From NCBI RefSeq assembly GCF_026341035.1, contig NZ_JAPEOQ010000002.1:3348001-3412000 (forward strand): a stretch of 64,000 nt of DNA. The letters run 5' to 3'. The notes below the pieces were generated by a model, which ran no database searches, was not told where the DNA came from, and worked only from the letters and a program-made list of their open reading frames with translations. Made by a program: the position numbers and the translations under genes. Positions 1 through 8,596 of the stretch are shown piece by piece (position 1 is the stretch's first letter; the number at the start of each line of letters is the position of its first letter). The stretch is from Streptomyces sp. NBC_01016. GTDB lineage: Bacteria; Actinomycetota; Actinomycetes; Streptomycetales; Streptomycetaceae.

Positions 1-1242
1 GCTGAGGGTGTCGAAGTCGGCGAGGCGGTACGCGCCGCCGATGCCCTCCATGGCCAGCGTCAGCGCGCTCGCCGAGCCGACCGAGAGGCCGATGACGCCG
101 ATCCGGCGGTCGAGGAGGCGCCGCTGCTCGGGCCGGTCGATCTTGCCCCGGTTGCGGTCGGTGCGCACCATGCGGAACTCGGGCGCGGGCAGCACGTGCA
201 CCAGGCGTCCGGACCACGGATGGAAGAACCAGCTCCCGTACTCCCAGGGCTCGGCGCCGTCCAGCTGCCGCTCGCGGGCGGCGGCCAGTTCGGCCGGGTC
301 GTCGTAACGGGGCCCGGGCTCACGGCTGCGCACCAGCTCGGCGATCTGCTGCTCGATGGTGTCGTGCACCTCGCGGACCCGGCCGGAGGCGAGCAGGGCA
401 CGCAACTCCCCGGGCTCGTCGACGGGTTCGGGCCTCCAGGATCGGCGGTCGGGGGCGTGTTCCGTGCGGGCCGAGGCGAGGGCGGCCGCCAGGGTCGCGG
501 GCGCCTCCTCGCGCATCGCTGGCAGGTCCAGACGTACCGTTTCGGCGTCCACGACCAGCTGCGGGAAGAGATCGGTGTACTCGGCGACCAGGTCTGAGTA
601 GTCACCGGCCGCATCCCCGATCCGGCACATGAGCAGCACCACGTCCTCGGTGTAGTGCTCGACGTACCGCCGCGTTCCGGCCACCGGACGGAAACCGAAC
701 CGGGCGTGGAAGGCGTCCTGCCCGTCCTTCGTCCCGGACGTGCCCACCATCGCCTTCGCGCCCAGGTGCCGCGCGGCGGCCAGCGCGAGCGCGTTGAGCT
801 GGACGCCCAGGCCCAGCTTGCGGGCGTGGTGCTCGACGACGAGCCGGCTGTGCTCGTACGTCTCGCCCGTGCCGAGACCGCTGTCCAGGAGCAGCCGCGC
901 GTACGCCTCCGCGCCCAGGTACTCGCGGGACTGGAAACGCTCCCCGGTGTCGGGCGTGGACAGCCGGACGTACCCGAGCGGCGGGCCCTCGGCGGTGCGC
1001 CGCCCGACGAAGTGCCAGGCACCGAAGTCCAGGTGCTGGTCGTCCACATGGTCGCCCGAGGTGGTGCGGAAGTCCGGACGGCGGCCGTTGTCGTACAGGA
1101 TCCGGGCGCGCAGTTCGCGCACCCGGTCCACGAGTGCGGTGCCGGTGGGGCGGCGGGCGCCGTCGGCGGGCACCCGGAAGGCGGTGAGGTGCCAGGGGCG
1201 GGAGGGCGCGGCGGAGCGACGGCCGAGAAGGTCGGCGTTCAT
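1..1242 (-). CDS. Acyltransferase-like / ThiF (E1-like) fusion protein, 3' truncated by window edge
   Basis: An open frame of 414 codons runs from an ATG at 1242 to base 1 without a stop, so the C-terminal part is missing. A GGAGG lies 10 bases before the ATG. Residues about 30-215 look like a GNAT/N-acyl amino acid synthase (FeeM-like) fold, with an acetyl-CoA-loop-like stretch HHARKLGLGVQLNAL followed by GTSGTKDGQDAFHARFGFRP. After a charged linker, residues about 379-414 (RRIGVIGLSVGSASALTLAM) resemble the first nucleotide-binding strand and glycine loop of ThiF/MoeB/E1 enzymes, ending in ADFDTLS, which fits the conserved DxD region. The order acyltransferase then ThiF recalls Rv1355c-type proteins; that family name is an inference. 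Substrate unknown. Confidence 0.75.
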   Translation of the reverse strand, partial: MNADLLGRRSAAPSRPWHLTAFRVPADGARRPTGTALVDRVRELRARILYDNGRRPDFRTTSGDHVDDQHLDFGAWHFVGRRTAEGPPLGYVRLSTPDTGERFQSREYLGAEAYARLLLDSGLGTGETYEHSRLVVEHHARKLGLGVQLNALALAAARHLGAKAMVGTSGTKDGQDAFHARFGFRPVAGTRRYVEHYTEDVVLLMCRIGDAAGDYSDLVAEYTDLFPQLVVDAETVRLDLPAMREEAPATLAAALASARTEHAPDRRSWRPEPVDEPGELRALLASGRVREVHDTIEQQIAELVRSREPGPRYDDPAELAAARERQLDGAEPWEYGSWFFHPWSGRLVHVLPAPEFRMVRTDRNRGKIDRPEQRRLLDRRIGVIGLSVGSASALTLAMEGIGGAYRLADFDTLS

Positions 1243-1549
1243 CGGTGAGGGGTCCTCCGAGAGGAGCAAATGTGACGGTGTGTGCATGCAGTGAGCGGAC
1301 AGTGAACGTTCGCTATTGCGTGATCGTCGCAGAGGCCGTTGCATGAAGGGTGTCCTGCGTGGGGTGGCCACCTTGTTGGGTGCGACTGTCCGTGATGAAT
1401 GCGCAGGTCAGTGGCGGGAGTGGGGGAAGTGGACCGGTCCGGGACCGGGGAAGACACCTTGCCGGAAGAGGTAGTTGACGGTGGCCGCTGTTGACGTGGT
1501 TCGGCCGATCGAGTTGCCGCCCCGACGCGGTGGTCCGCCGCGGGGGACC
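1243..1549. other. Intergenic region with no convincing gene
   Basis: About 300 bases separate the start of the acyltransferase/ThiF gene from the terminator of the BVMO gene. It should hold the minus-strand promoter of the former. Minus-strand frames here have Pro/Arg/Thr-rich, low-complexity translations and no good ribosome site, so I see no gene. No clear promoter hexamers were found. Confidence 0.5.
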
Positions 1550-1600
1550 ACACACCAGTGGGCCAGCCGGCGAACTCCTCCGGCTGCCCCACTGGTGTGT
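1550..1600 (-). terminator. Strong hairpin terminator after the BVMO-esterase gene
   Basis: Arms 1550-1570 and 1580-1600 pair over 21 bases with a single mismatch, around a 9-base loop. The hairpin lies 12 bases past the stop of the minus-strand gene ending at 1612, so it most likely terminates that unit. No long T tract follows, as is usual in Streptomyces. Confidence 0.85.
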
Positions 1601-1611
1601 CACCGGCACCC

Positions 1612-4221
1612 TCACCCGTTCACATGCCGCCCGAGCGCCCCGATGAAGTCACGGAAGTACGCCTGGGTCACGCGGGCGTCCGGCACCATGTCGTATGCGT
1701 GGAACGCCCCCGGATACACGTGCAGTTCGGTCGGTACCCCGGCGCGGATCAGGCGCGTGGCGTACGTGACGTCCTCCTCCAGGAAGAGGTCGAGCGCGCC
1801 GACGCTGAGGTAGGTGGGTGGCAGGCCCGCGACCGACTCGACGCGGGCCGCGGCGGCGTAGGGGGAGACGTCGCTCCCGCCGGGCTCATGGCCGAGGAGG
1901 GACGTCCAGCCGAAGCGGTTGTCGGCCGGGGTCCAGATGAACTCGCCCGCGTGCGGGTGGGCGTCGACCGTGCTGGAGGTGCGGTCGTCGAGCATCGGAT
2001 AGATGAGGAGCTGGAACGAGACGGGTATCTCGCCCCGGTCGCGGGCCAGGAGCGTGAGGGCCGCGGCGAGCCCGCCACCGGCGCTCGCGCCCCCGATCGC
2101 GATCCGTTCGCGGTCGACGCCGAGTTCGGCGGCCTGCTCGTGCACCCAGCGCAGGGCGGCGTAGCAGTCGTGGACCTGGCCCGGCGCCCTGGTCTCCGGG
2201 GCGAGCCGGTAGTCGACCGAGACGATCTGGACGCCGGTCTCGGTGGCGATCCGTCGGCACAGGAGCTCGTCGGCGTCGGCGGCGCCGAGTACGTAGCCGC
2301 CGCCGTGGATCCATACGAGGACGGAAGTGGTGGACGTGGTGCGGGACTTGGGCTCGTAGTGGAGGACGCGCACCTCGGGGTCGTCGTCCTCGAAGCCTGG
2401 TACCCGCCGCTCGGTTGTGGTGATGTCCGGGAAGAGCGCCTGCGGGTCGGGGGCGTCCGGCGCTCGGGGGACCTCGCGGACCAACGGCAGTATCTCCGGG
2501 CTCAGTTGCAGCGGCGGGAAGACGTCCAGGATCGGCGCGATCTCGGGGTCGACCAGGTGGCGGGTGCCGGCCGCCGGACGGGGGCGTGCGGCGCGGGTGA
2601 GGGCGAAGCCGCGATAGCCGTCCTCGGCGACCTCGTCGCAGATGTCCCGGTAGGGGCCGACCCCGCCGACGTACGGCATGAAGATCCGGGGCTTTCCGGG
2701 GACGTTGGCGCCCATGTACCAGGACGCGGCCCGCGGGTAGAGGGTCGCCTGCGCCGCCTCGTTGACGTGGTCGACCCACTTGTCCTGGGCGTCGCGCTCG
2801 GCCTCGATCCGGACGACGCCGGTGCGGCGCGCGTGGTCGATCGCGTCGGTGATCCAGTCCACGTGCTGCTCGATGGAGACGATCATGTTGCTGAGGACCG
2901 ATGGGCTGCCCGGCGCGGTGATCATGAACAGGTTCGGGAAACCGGCCGACGCGACCCCGAGGTACGTGCGTGGCCCGGCGGCCCACTCCTCGCGCAACGG
3001 GACACCGTCGAGGCCGCGGATGTCGAGCGCGTCGAGCGGCCCGGTCATGGCGTCGTACCCGGTGGCGAAGACGATGGCGTCCACGGTGTGATCGACGCCG
3101 CCGACCCGGAGGCCGTGGGGTGTGATGCGCTCGATCACCTTGTCACCCAGGCCGACCAGGGTCACGTTGTCGCGGTTGTACGTCGCGAAGTAGCCGGTGT
3201 CGACGCAGATGCGCTTGGTGCCGATGGGGTGGTTCGTCGGGCAGAGGAGTTCGGCGACGGCCGGGTCGTCGACGATGGCGCGGATGCGGTCGCGTACGTA
3301 GTCGGCCGAGAGCTGGTTGGCGGACTCGTCGATCGAGGTGTCCTCGAAGGCACCCATGAAGGTCGTGCCGCCGTGGGCCCAGCGCTGGTCGAGTTCGGCG
3401 GTGCGGCGGGCCTCGTCGAGGTCGAGCGCGTTGCCGAGCGGCGGCGGCACGACGACCCCGGAGGCCGAGGCGCGGGCCTCGGCGCGCAGCTCGCGGTAAC
3501 CGGCCTTCACGCGACGCTGCTCGTCGGGCTCGAGCGGCCTGTTGTTCGCCGGTACGGAGAAGTTCGGGGTGCGCTGGAAGACGGTGACGTGCGCGGCCTG
3601 CTCGGCGATCACCGGGATGGCCTGGATGCCGGAGGACCCCGTGCCGATGACGGCGACGTGCCGCCCGCTGAAGTCGACGCCCTCGTGCGGCCAGCGGCCG
3701 GTGTGGAACGTGGGCCCGGTGAAGGAGTCGAGGCCCGCGAAGTCCGGCACACGGGAGGCGGACAGGCAGCCGACGGCCGTGACGAGGTACGACGCGCTCG
3801 CCCTTCGCCCGTCCTCCAGCGTCACGGTCCAGGTATCGGCCCCCGCGTCGTAATCGGCCCCCCGCACCGAGGTGTTGAACTCGATGTCCCCGCGCAGATC
3901 GAAGCGGTCGGCGACGTGGTCGGCGTAGCGGAGGATCTCGGGCTGGGACGGGTAGCGCTCGGTCCACTCCCACTCCTGCTGCAATTCCTCGGAGAAGGAG
4001 TACGAGTAGTACATCGACTCGACGTCGCACCGGGCGCCCGGATACCGGTTCCAGTACCAGGTGCCGCCCACGCCGCCACCGCGCTCAAAGACCCGCACCC
4101 GCAGGCCGAGATCGTCGCGGAGCCGGTGCAGAAGATACATGCCGGCGAAACCGGCTCCGATGACGATGGCGTCGTACTGAGTGGTCCGAGGGGTCCGATC
4201 GGTGTTCGGCGTCTGCTGCAT
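1612..4221 (-). CDS. Baeyer-Villiger monooxygenase fused to an HSL-type esterase
   Basis: An 869-residue two-domain protein. The N-terminal half is a class B flavin monooxygenase: FAD glycine motif GAGFAG at 22-27, the BVMO fingerprint FTGPTFHTGRWP at 167-178 (pattern FxGxxxHxxxW[P/D]), and the NADPH motif GTGSSG at 193-198. The C-terminal part, from about residue 570, is an alpha/beta hydrolase of the hormone-sensitive lipase family: oxyanion HGGG at 639-642, nucleophile Ser713 in GGASAGG, probable acid Asp811 and His841 (AFHAYD). The expected chemistry is ketone to ester or lactone, then ester hydrolysis in the same polypeptide. I chose ATG 4221, preceded by GGGAG at 11 bases; an in-frame GTG at 4275 has no ribosome site. 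It lies 84 bases after the PucR gene and may share its transcript. Substrate unknown. Confidence 0.9.
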   Translation of the reverse strand: MQQTPNTDRTPRTTQYDAIVIGAGFAGMYLLHRLRDDLGLRVRVFERGGGVGGTWYWNRYPGARCDVESMYYSYSFSEELQQEWEWTERYPSQPEILRYADHVADRFDLRGDIEFNTSVRGADYDAGADTWTVTLEDGRRASASYLVTAVGCLSASRVPDFAGLDSFTGPTFHTGRWPHEGVDFSGRHVAVIGTGSSGIQAIPVIAEQAAHVTVFQRTPNFSVPANNRPLEPDEQRRVKAGYRELRAEARASASGVVVPPPLGNALDLDEARRTAELDQRWAHGGTTFMGAFEDTSIDESANQLSADYVRDRIRAIVDDPAVAELLCPTNHPIGTKRICVDTGYFATYNRDNVTLVGLGDKVIERITPHGLRVGGVDHTVDAIVFATGYDAMTGPLDALDIRGLDGVPLREEWAAGPRTYLGVASAGFPNLFMITAPGSPSVLSNMIVSIEQHVDWITDAIDHARRTGVVRIEAERDAQDKWVDHVNEAAQATLYPRAASWYMGANVPGKPRIFMPYVGGVGPYRDICDEVAEDGYRGFALTRAARPRPAAGTRHLVDPEIAPILDVFPPLQLSPEILPLVREVPRAPDAPDPQALFPDITTTERRVPGFEDDDPEVRVLHYEPKSRTTSTTSVLVWIHGGGYVLGAADADELLCRRIATETGVQIVSVDYRLAPETRAPGQVHDCYAALRWVHEQAAELGVDRERIAIGGASAGGGLAAALTLLARDRGEIPVSFQLLIYPMLDDRTSSTVDAHPHAGEFIWTPADNRFGWTSLLGHEPGGSDVSPYAAAARVESVAGLPPTYLSVGALDLFLEEDVTYATRLIRAGVPTELHVYPGAFHAYDMVPDARVTQAYFRDFIGALGRHVNG

Positions 4222-4305
4222 GGGCGTCACCACTCCCTCCCCGGCGACATGGCCGGGCTCGGTTGGGTCGATCACCAGCAGGATCGGCAGAACGTGTGAC
4301 GCACG

Positions 4306-5442
4306 TCATTGGGCAGGTGGCTCGGTTGACGAGCCATCTGTCCCGCCCGCCGTGGGATCCGCCCGATACAGATCACCGGACTCCTGCAGCCGCCGCAGCA
4401 CCAGGGCGAGGAAGAGCCGGGTGCGCCCGTACGGTTCGGTGAAGCTGAAGCCGAGGTAGCGCTGGGCGCGTTCGACCCGGTACGCCACCGAGTTGTGGTG
4501 CCGGTGCAGCAGGCGGGCGGCCTTGCGGACGGAGTCGGTGGCGGCGACCGCTTCGAGGCACACCAGCATGTCGTCCCCGTGGTCGTCGACCAGCCGGCCG
4601 AGCTGCCGCACATCGGGCACGGGGGCGATCTGCTCGGCGCTCAACGTCTCGGCGAGCAGCGCGTACCCGCCGAGCCGTGCCGCGTCGACGAGCGTGGCCT
4701 CCTCGACGCCGTACGGCCCACGCGCCCGCGTGCTGGGCCGGGCGAACCGCAGCGCGGTCCGGGCCAGTTGCCACGCCTGTGGCGCGTCCGCGGCGGGACA
4801 GGGCCCGGCGAACGCCGCGCGGGCCCCGACCGGCACACCGGGAACATCGCCGGGATCGAGCTCCTTCGCGACGACCAACTGCACGGCGCCGACGGGGGCG
4901 TGGAGCACGACGGGCGTAAGCCCCCGCAGCCCGTCGACGAACGCCCCGGCCACGCCGGGCGGCCCCGCCAGCGCGAACACCATCACGACCGACGCCTCGC
5001 CGAACCCGAGCCGCAGCCACGTCCGGGCCCGCTCCGACGCGTCGACGCCACCATCGACAACGGACCGCAGTGCGACGCCGTCCGCGACCGGACGAGCCGC
5101 CGGAACCCGCCCCAGCAGAGCAACCTTCGCCCCGATCCCGAGCCGCCGCAGCAGCAGCGTGGTCTCGGCTTCGGTCAGGGGGAGGCCGGCGGTGTCGATC
5201 CAGATCTGTCCGGTGCCGGGCAGCTCGCGCGTCACCACCCGACCGGGAACGGCCTGCTCCGGATCGCCGGCCGGACGACCGTCGGGAACCGCCGTCCGGA
5301 CCTCGCCCTGCACGGTACGGATCCCGACGGCGCGCCCGAGGGCGCCAGCGGTGCGCTCCAGAAGAACGCCCAGGTCCGCGTCGGACTCGGCCAGCTCGTC
5401 GACGAGCCGCAGGACCGCTTCGAGGTCGAGCGGGTGTGACAC
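4306..5442 (-). CDS. PucR-family transcriptional regulator
   Basis: 378 residues from GTG 5442, preceded by GGAGTAGGGGG. The last 60 residues form the PucR C-terminal helix-turn-helix (SVRKAARLLHRHHNSVAYRV, then a segment rich in LxLxLRRL), the standard DNA-binding domain of CdaR/PucR regulators. The N-terminal part is a weakly conserved sensory region with no recognised ligand site. It follows the ABC permease gene by 8 bases, so it is probably made with the transporter and may regulate this unit in response to the imported compound. An in-frame extension upstream of the GTG overlaps the permease gene and was discarded. Confidence 0.85.
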   Translation of the reverse strand: MSHPLDLEAVLRLVDELAESDADLGVLLERTAGALGRAVGIRTVQGEVRTAVPDGRPAGDPEQAVPGRVVTRELPGTGQIWIDTAGLPLTEAETTLLLRRLGIGAKVALLGRVPAARPVADGVALRSVVDGGVDASERARTWLRLGFGEASVVMVFALAGPPGVAGAFVDGLRGLTPVVLHAPVGAVQLVVAKELDPGDVPGVPVGARAAFAGPCPAADAPQAWQLARTALRFARPSTRARGPYGVEEATLVDAARLGGYALLAETLSAEQIAPVPDVRQLGRLVDDHGDDMLVCLEAVAATDSVRKAARLLHRHHNSVAYRVERAQRYLGFSFTEPYGRTRLFLALVLRRLQESGDLYRADPTAGGTDGSSTEPPAQ

Positions 5443-5450
5443 GGCGCCCC

Positions 5451-6272
5451 CTACTCCTTCACCGCCCCACTCAACATCCCCTCGATGAACTTCCGCTGCA
5501 ACGCCACATACACGACCACCACCGGCAACGCGATCAGCGCGGACGCCGCCGCCAGCAGCGTCGTGTCCGCGCTCTGCTGGCCCTGGAAGAAGGCGAGGCC
5601 CAGGGGGACCGTGCGGAGGGACTCGTCGCTGATCATGACCAGGGCCATCAGGAACTCGTTCCACGTCCACATGAACGTGATCACGATGAGCGTGGTGATG
5701 GCCGGGCGGCCCATCGGGACGAGGATGCGCCAGAGCGTGGTCCAGGTGTTCGCGCCGTCGACGCGCGCCGCCTCGATCACCGAGCGCGTGCTGTTCATGA
5801 AGTACGTGCGCATCCAGAACACACCGAAGGCCAGGGACTGGGCGGTCTGCGGGAGGATCAGCGCCCAGTAGGTGTCCGTGAGGTGGAAGTAGCGGAGGTC
5901 GAAGTAGAGCGGGACGACCAGCGCCTCCTGAGGGAGCGTGAGGCCCAGGACGAACAGGTAGAAGAGCAGCGTCGAGCCGCGGAAGCGCATCGTGCCGAAG
6001 GCGTACGCGGCCAGGATGGACAGCACCGTCGAGGCCGTCACCACGACCACCGTCACCAGCACCGAGTTGCCGAGGTACGTGCCGAAGTGGCCGCGCTGCC
6101 ACGCCTGTTGGAAGTTGGACCAGTGGAGGGTGTCCGGGAGGGCGAAGCCGCCGCCCACCGAGTCCGGGGAGGAGAAGGCGGTGGAGAGGATGCCGATCAC
6201 CGGGGTCAGCGCCAGGACCGCGAAGAGCGCCAGGATCGCGTACGTGGCCGTGCGTTCGATGCGCGAGGTCAT
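5451..6272 (-). CDS. Carbohydrate ABC transporter permease, MalG/LacG type
   Basis: 273 residues with about six membrane segments, beginning MTSRIERTATYAILALFAVL. The EAA loop lies in EAARVDGANTWTTLWRILVP, the typical contact site for the ATPase. The ATG at 6272 overlaps the TGA of the upstream permease (ATGA), indicating translational coupling. No ATPase gene is in the operon; Streptomyces sugar ABC systems usually share the MsiK ATPase encoded elsewhere, so that is the likely partner (inference). Confidence 0.93.
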   Translation of the reverse strand: MTSRIERTATYAILALFAVLALTPVIGILSTAFSSPDSVGGGFALPDTLHWSNFQQAWQRGHFGTYLGNSVLVTVVVVTASTVLSILAAYAFGTMRFRGSTLLFYLFVLGLTLPQEALVVPLYFDLRYFHLTDTYWALILPQTAQSLAFGVFWMRTYFMNSTRSVIEAARVDGANTWTTLWRILVPMGRPAITTLIVITFMWTWNEFLMALVMISDESLRTVPLGLAFFQGQQSADTTLLAAASALIALPVVVVYVALQRKFIEGMLSGAVKE

Positions 6273-7168
6273 GCGCGGCGCCCTTCGACGAGACGGGAGA
6301 CCGTGACGGTCAGGGCGAAGATGAGGACGGTGAGTGCCACGCCGATGGCGGCCGCCGAGCCGACCTCGTTCAGTTCGAAGGCACGGTGGTAGACCTCGTA
6401 GGCCGGTACGGAGGTGGCATTGCCGGGGCCGCCGCCCGTGGTGATGTAGATCAGGTCGAAGTTCCGCAGGCCCGCGATGATCGTGAGGGTCAGGGCGACG
6501 GAGATCTCGCCCCGTAGTCCGGGCAGTGTCACCGCGAAGAACTCCCGTACCGCGCCCGCTCCGTCGAGCCGCGCCGCCTCGTACAGCTCGCGCGGGATGC
6601 GTTGCGCTCCGGCGAGGAAGAGGACCATGCACAGGCCGGTCATGACCCAGGTGCCGACGACGCCCACGGCGGGCAGCGCCCATGTGTCGTCGCCCAGCCA
6701 CGGGCGGGCCAGGCCGTCGAGGCCGACGCCCCGCAGTACGTCGTTGAGCAGGCCGTCGGGCGCCAGGATCGAGCGCCAGGCCACACCGACGACGACCATG
6801 GCCAGGACCTGCGGCAGGAACAGCACCGTACGGAAGAAGGTCAGGCCGCGGACCCGGATGCGGGACATCGTCGCCGCGAGCAACAGGCCGATGGCCACCG
6901 GCAGCGCCGCGTAGAAGACCAGCAGGATGAGTGCGTGGCCGAAGGGGGCGCGAAGCGTCGGGTCCGTGAAGAGTGCCGTGTAGTTGTCCAGGCCTGCGGA
7001 CGTGGCCCGGGTCAGGCCGTCCCAGTGGAGGAAGGAGAGACCCACCGCCTGGCCGAAGGGGTAGAGGAGGAACAGGCCGTAGACGGCCAGTGCGGGCAGG
7101 ACGTAGAGGTAGCCGATGGAGCGGGGTTCGCCGGGGGCCCGGCTCGTGGATGTGGGTTTGCCTTTCAC
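6269..7168 (-). CDS. Carbohydrate ABC transporter permease, MalF/UgpA type
   Basis: 299 residues from GTG 7168, which overlaps the TGA of the solute-binding protein gene (GTGA). Six membrane segments are visible, starting with SIGYLYVLPALAVYGLFLLY, and the EAA motif is in ELYEAARLDGAGAVREFFAV. It pairs with the downstream MalG-type permease to form the membrane channel of a CUT1-type sugar importer. Confidence 0.93.
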   Translation of the reverse strand: MKGKPTSTSRAPGEPRSIGYLYVLPALAVYGLFLLYPFGQAVGLSFLHWDGLTRATSAGLDNYTALFTDPTLRAPFGHALILLVFYAALPVAIGLLLAATMSRIRVRGLTFFRTVLFLPQVLAMVVVGVAWRSILAPDGLLNDVLRGVGLDGLARPWLGDDTWALPAVGVVGTWVMTGLCMVLFLAGAQRIPRELYEAARLDGAGAVREFFAVTLPGLRGEISVALTLTIIAGLRNFDLIYITTGGGPGNATSVPAYEVYHRAFELNEVGSAAAIGVALTVLIFALTVTVSRLVEGRRA

Positions 7169-8577
7169 GAGTCCGACGCTCCCGAACTGGCCTTGCCCTG
7201 TTGCTTCTTGATGAACGGGGCGTAGTCGGACTGGAGTTTGCGGGCGAAGTTCCGCGGCGAGGTCTTGCCCGCGATGAGGTCCTGAAGGGCCGCCGAGCTC
7301 GTGTCGTAGAACGTGGGCGTCGCGTAGTCCAGGTACGGGACCAGACCGTCCGCCGACGTCAACTGACGCCAAGCGTCGACCATTTGGCCGTCGGGGGACT
7401 TCGGGTCGAGGGCGTCCGCCGCCTTTCCGGGGACCGCAGGCAGCACGCCGTTGCGCGTCATCACGTCCGCCGCGTGCTCGCTGGTGATGAAGTCCAGGTA
7501 CGCGGCCGCGACCTCGGGGTGTGCGGAGCGCGAGGTGACCGACCATGCCAGGCCCTGACCGCCGGTGGTGGCGGGCTTGCCGCCCTCGGTGGCGGGTGGT
7601 GGGGGCATGATGCCGAGGTCGTCGCCGAGTCGCTTCTTCAGGTCGGCCAGCATCCACGTACCGGTGATCGTGTACGCGCCCTGCCCGGCCATGAACTTCT
7701 TGTTGGCGTCGTCGTAGCCGAGCCCGTTGGCGTCCTTGGGGAGGTAGCCGCGGTCCAGCCAGTCGGTCAGCGTGGTGGCCGCCTTCGTCGTACGGGACGT
7801 GACGAAGCCGTCGCCGCGGCCGAGGACGGTGTCGCGGGCCTGCGCGGCGCCCTGCTGGTCCTGGAGCATGCCGAAGGTGTGGATCGCGGGCCACTTGTCG
7901 AGGTTGCCGAACTGGATCGGGAGCTCGTCCGCCTTCTTCAGCTCCGCGAGGCTGTCCGTGAACTCGGCCCAGGTGCGCGGGGGTTGGACGCCCGCCTGCT
8001 TCAGGACCTTCTTGTTGTAGTAGAGGCCCACGAACTCGCCGGTCTGGGAGATCCCGTACAGGCGTCCTGTGCCGAAGCGGCGGGACGCGCCCGGCTCCGC
8101 CACGGAGACCCGGTTGAGGTTGAGGAGCGTCGCCGGGTAGCGGGTGTTCCACTCGTAGATGCCCGCGTAATTGTCGAGCGGTGTGAGCAGGCCCGCCTCG
8201 ACGAACGCCACCATGTCCGGGTAGCCCTGATTGGCCTGGACGACATCGGGCGGATTGTTGCCGGAAAGGGCCAGTTTGAGCGTCGTCTTGAGGTCGTCGA
8301 AGCTCCGCGAGACCCGCTTGATCGTGACGTTCGGGTACGTGTGCTGGAACTCCTTGTTGAGCTGCTCGATCTCGGCGTTGGTGCCGCCGCGGACCTCCTG
8401 GTCCCACACGTGCAGCGTCACGTTCCCGGCCTTTTTGGGGTCGGGTATGCCGTTGCCGCCGCCCGGTGCGGTGTCACCGGTCACGGCGCCCGAACCGTCG
8501 GTGCCCGGTGTGCAGCTCGCGGCGCCGACGGCGAGGGCGGCCGCGAGCACCGACCGCCGCGTGAATCTTGAGCTCAT
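7165..8577 (-). CDS. Extracellular solute-binding lipoprotein of a sugar ABC importer
   Basis: 470 residues. The N-terminus MSSRFTRRSVLAAALAVG leads to AASC, a lipobox with a twin-arginine-like RR, so the protein is probably exported by Tat or Sec and lipid-anchored at Cys. The body matches family 1 solute-binding proteins (VTLHVWDQEVRGGTNAEIEQ; later KPATTGGQGLAWSVTSRS). The ATG at 8577 lies 19 bases after the PfkB gene. Ligand not predictable; the kinase next door suggests a sugar, nucleoside or glycoside. Confidence 0.92.
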   Translation of the reverse strand: MSSRFTRRSVLAAALAVGAASCTPGTDGSGAVTGDTAPGGGNGIPDPKKAGNVTLHVWDQEVRGGTNAEIEQLNKEFQHTYPNVTIKRVSRSFDDLKTTLKLALSGNNPPDVVQANQGYPDMVAFVEAGLLTPLDNYAGIYEWNTRYPATLLNLNRVSVAEPGASRRFGTGRLYGISQTGEFVGLYYNKKVLKQAGVQPPRTWAEFTDSLAELKKADELPIQFGNLDKWPAIHTFGMLQDQQGAAQARDTVLGRGDGFVTSRTTKAATTLTDWLDRGYLPKDANGLGYDDANKKFMAGQGAYTITGTWMLADLKKRLGDDLGIMPPPPATEGGKPATTGGQGLAWSVTSRSAHPEVAAAYLDFITSEHAADVMTRNGVLPAVPGKAADALDPKSPDGQMVDAWRQLTSADGLVPYLDYATPTFYDTSSAALQDLIAGKTSPRNFARKLQSDYAPFIKKQQGKASSGASDS

Positions 8578-8596
8578 GGTGGTGTCTCCGTGTCTC

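Noticed and set aside
1239..1615. Small minus-strand frames upstream of the first gene
   Set aside because: Low-complexity Pro/Arg/Thr translations, no ribosome site, overlap with a terminator.
1558..4299. Very long plus-strand open frame opposite the BVMO-esterase gene
   Set aside because: It mirrors the real gene through GC-rich third positions; its translation is rich in Arg, Gly, Val and Asp with no domain.
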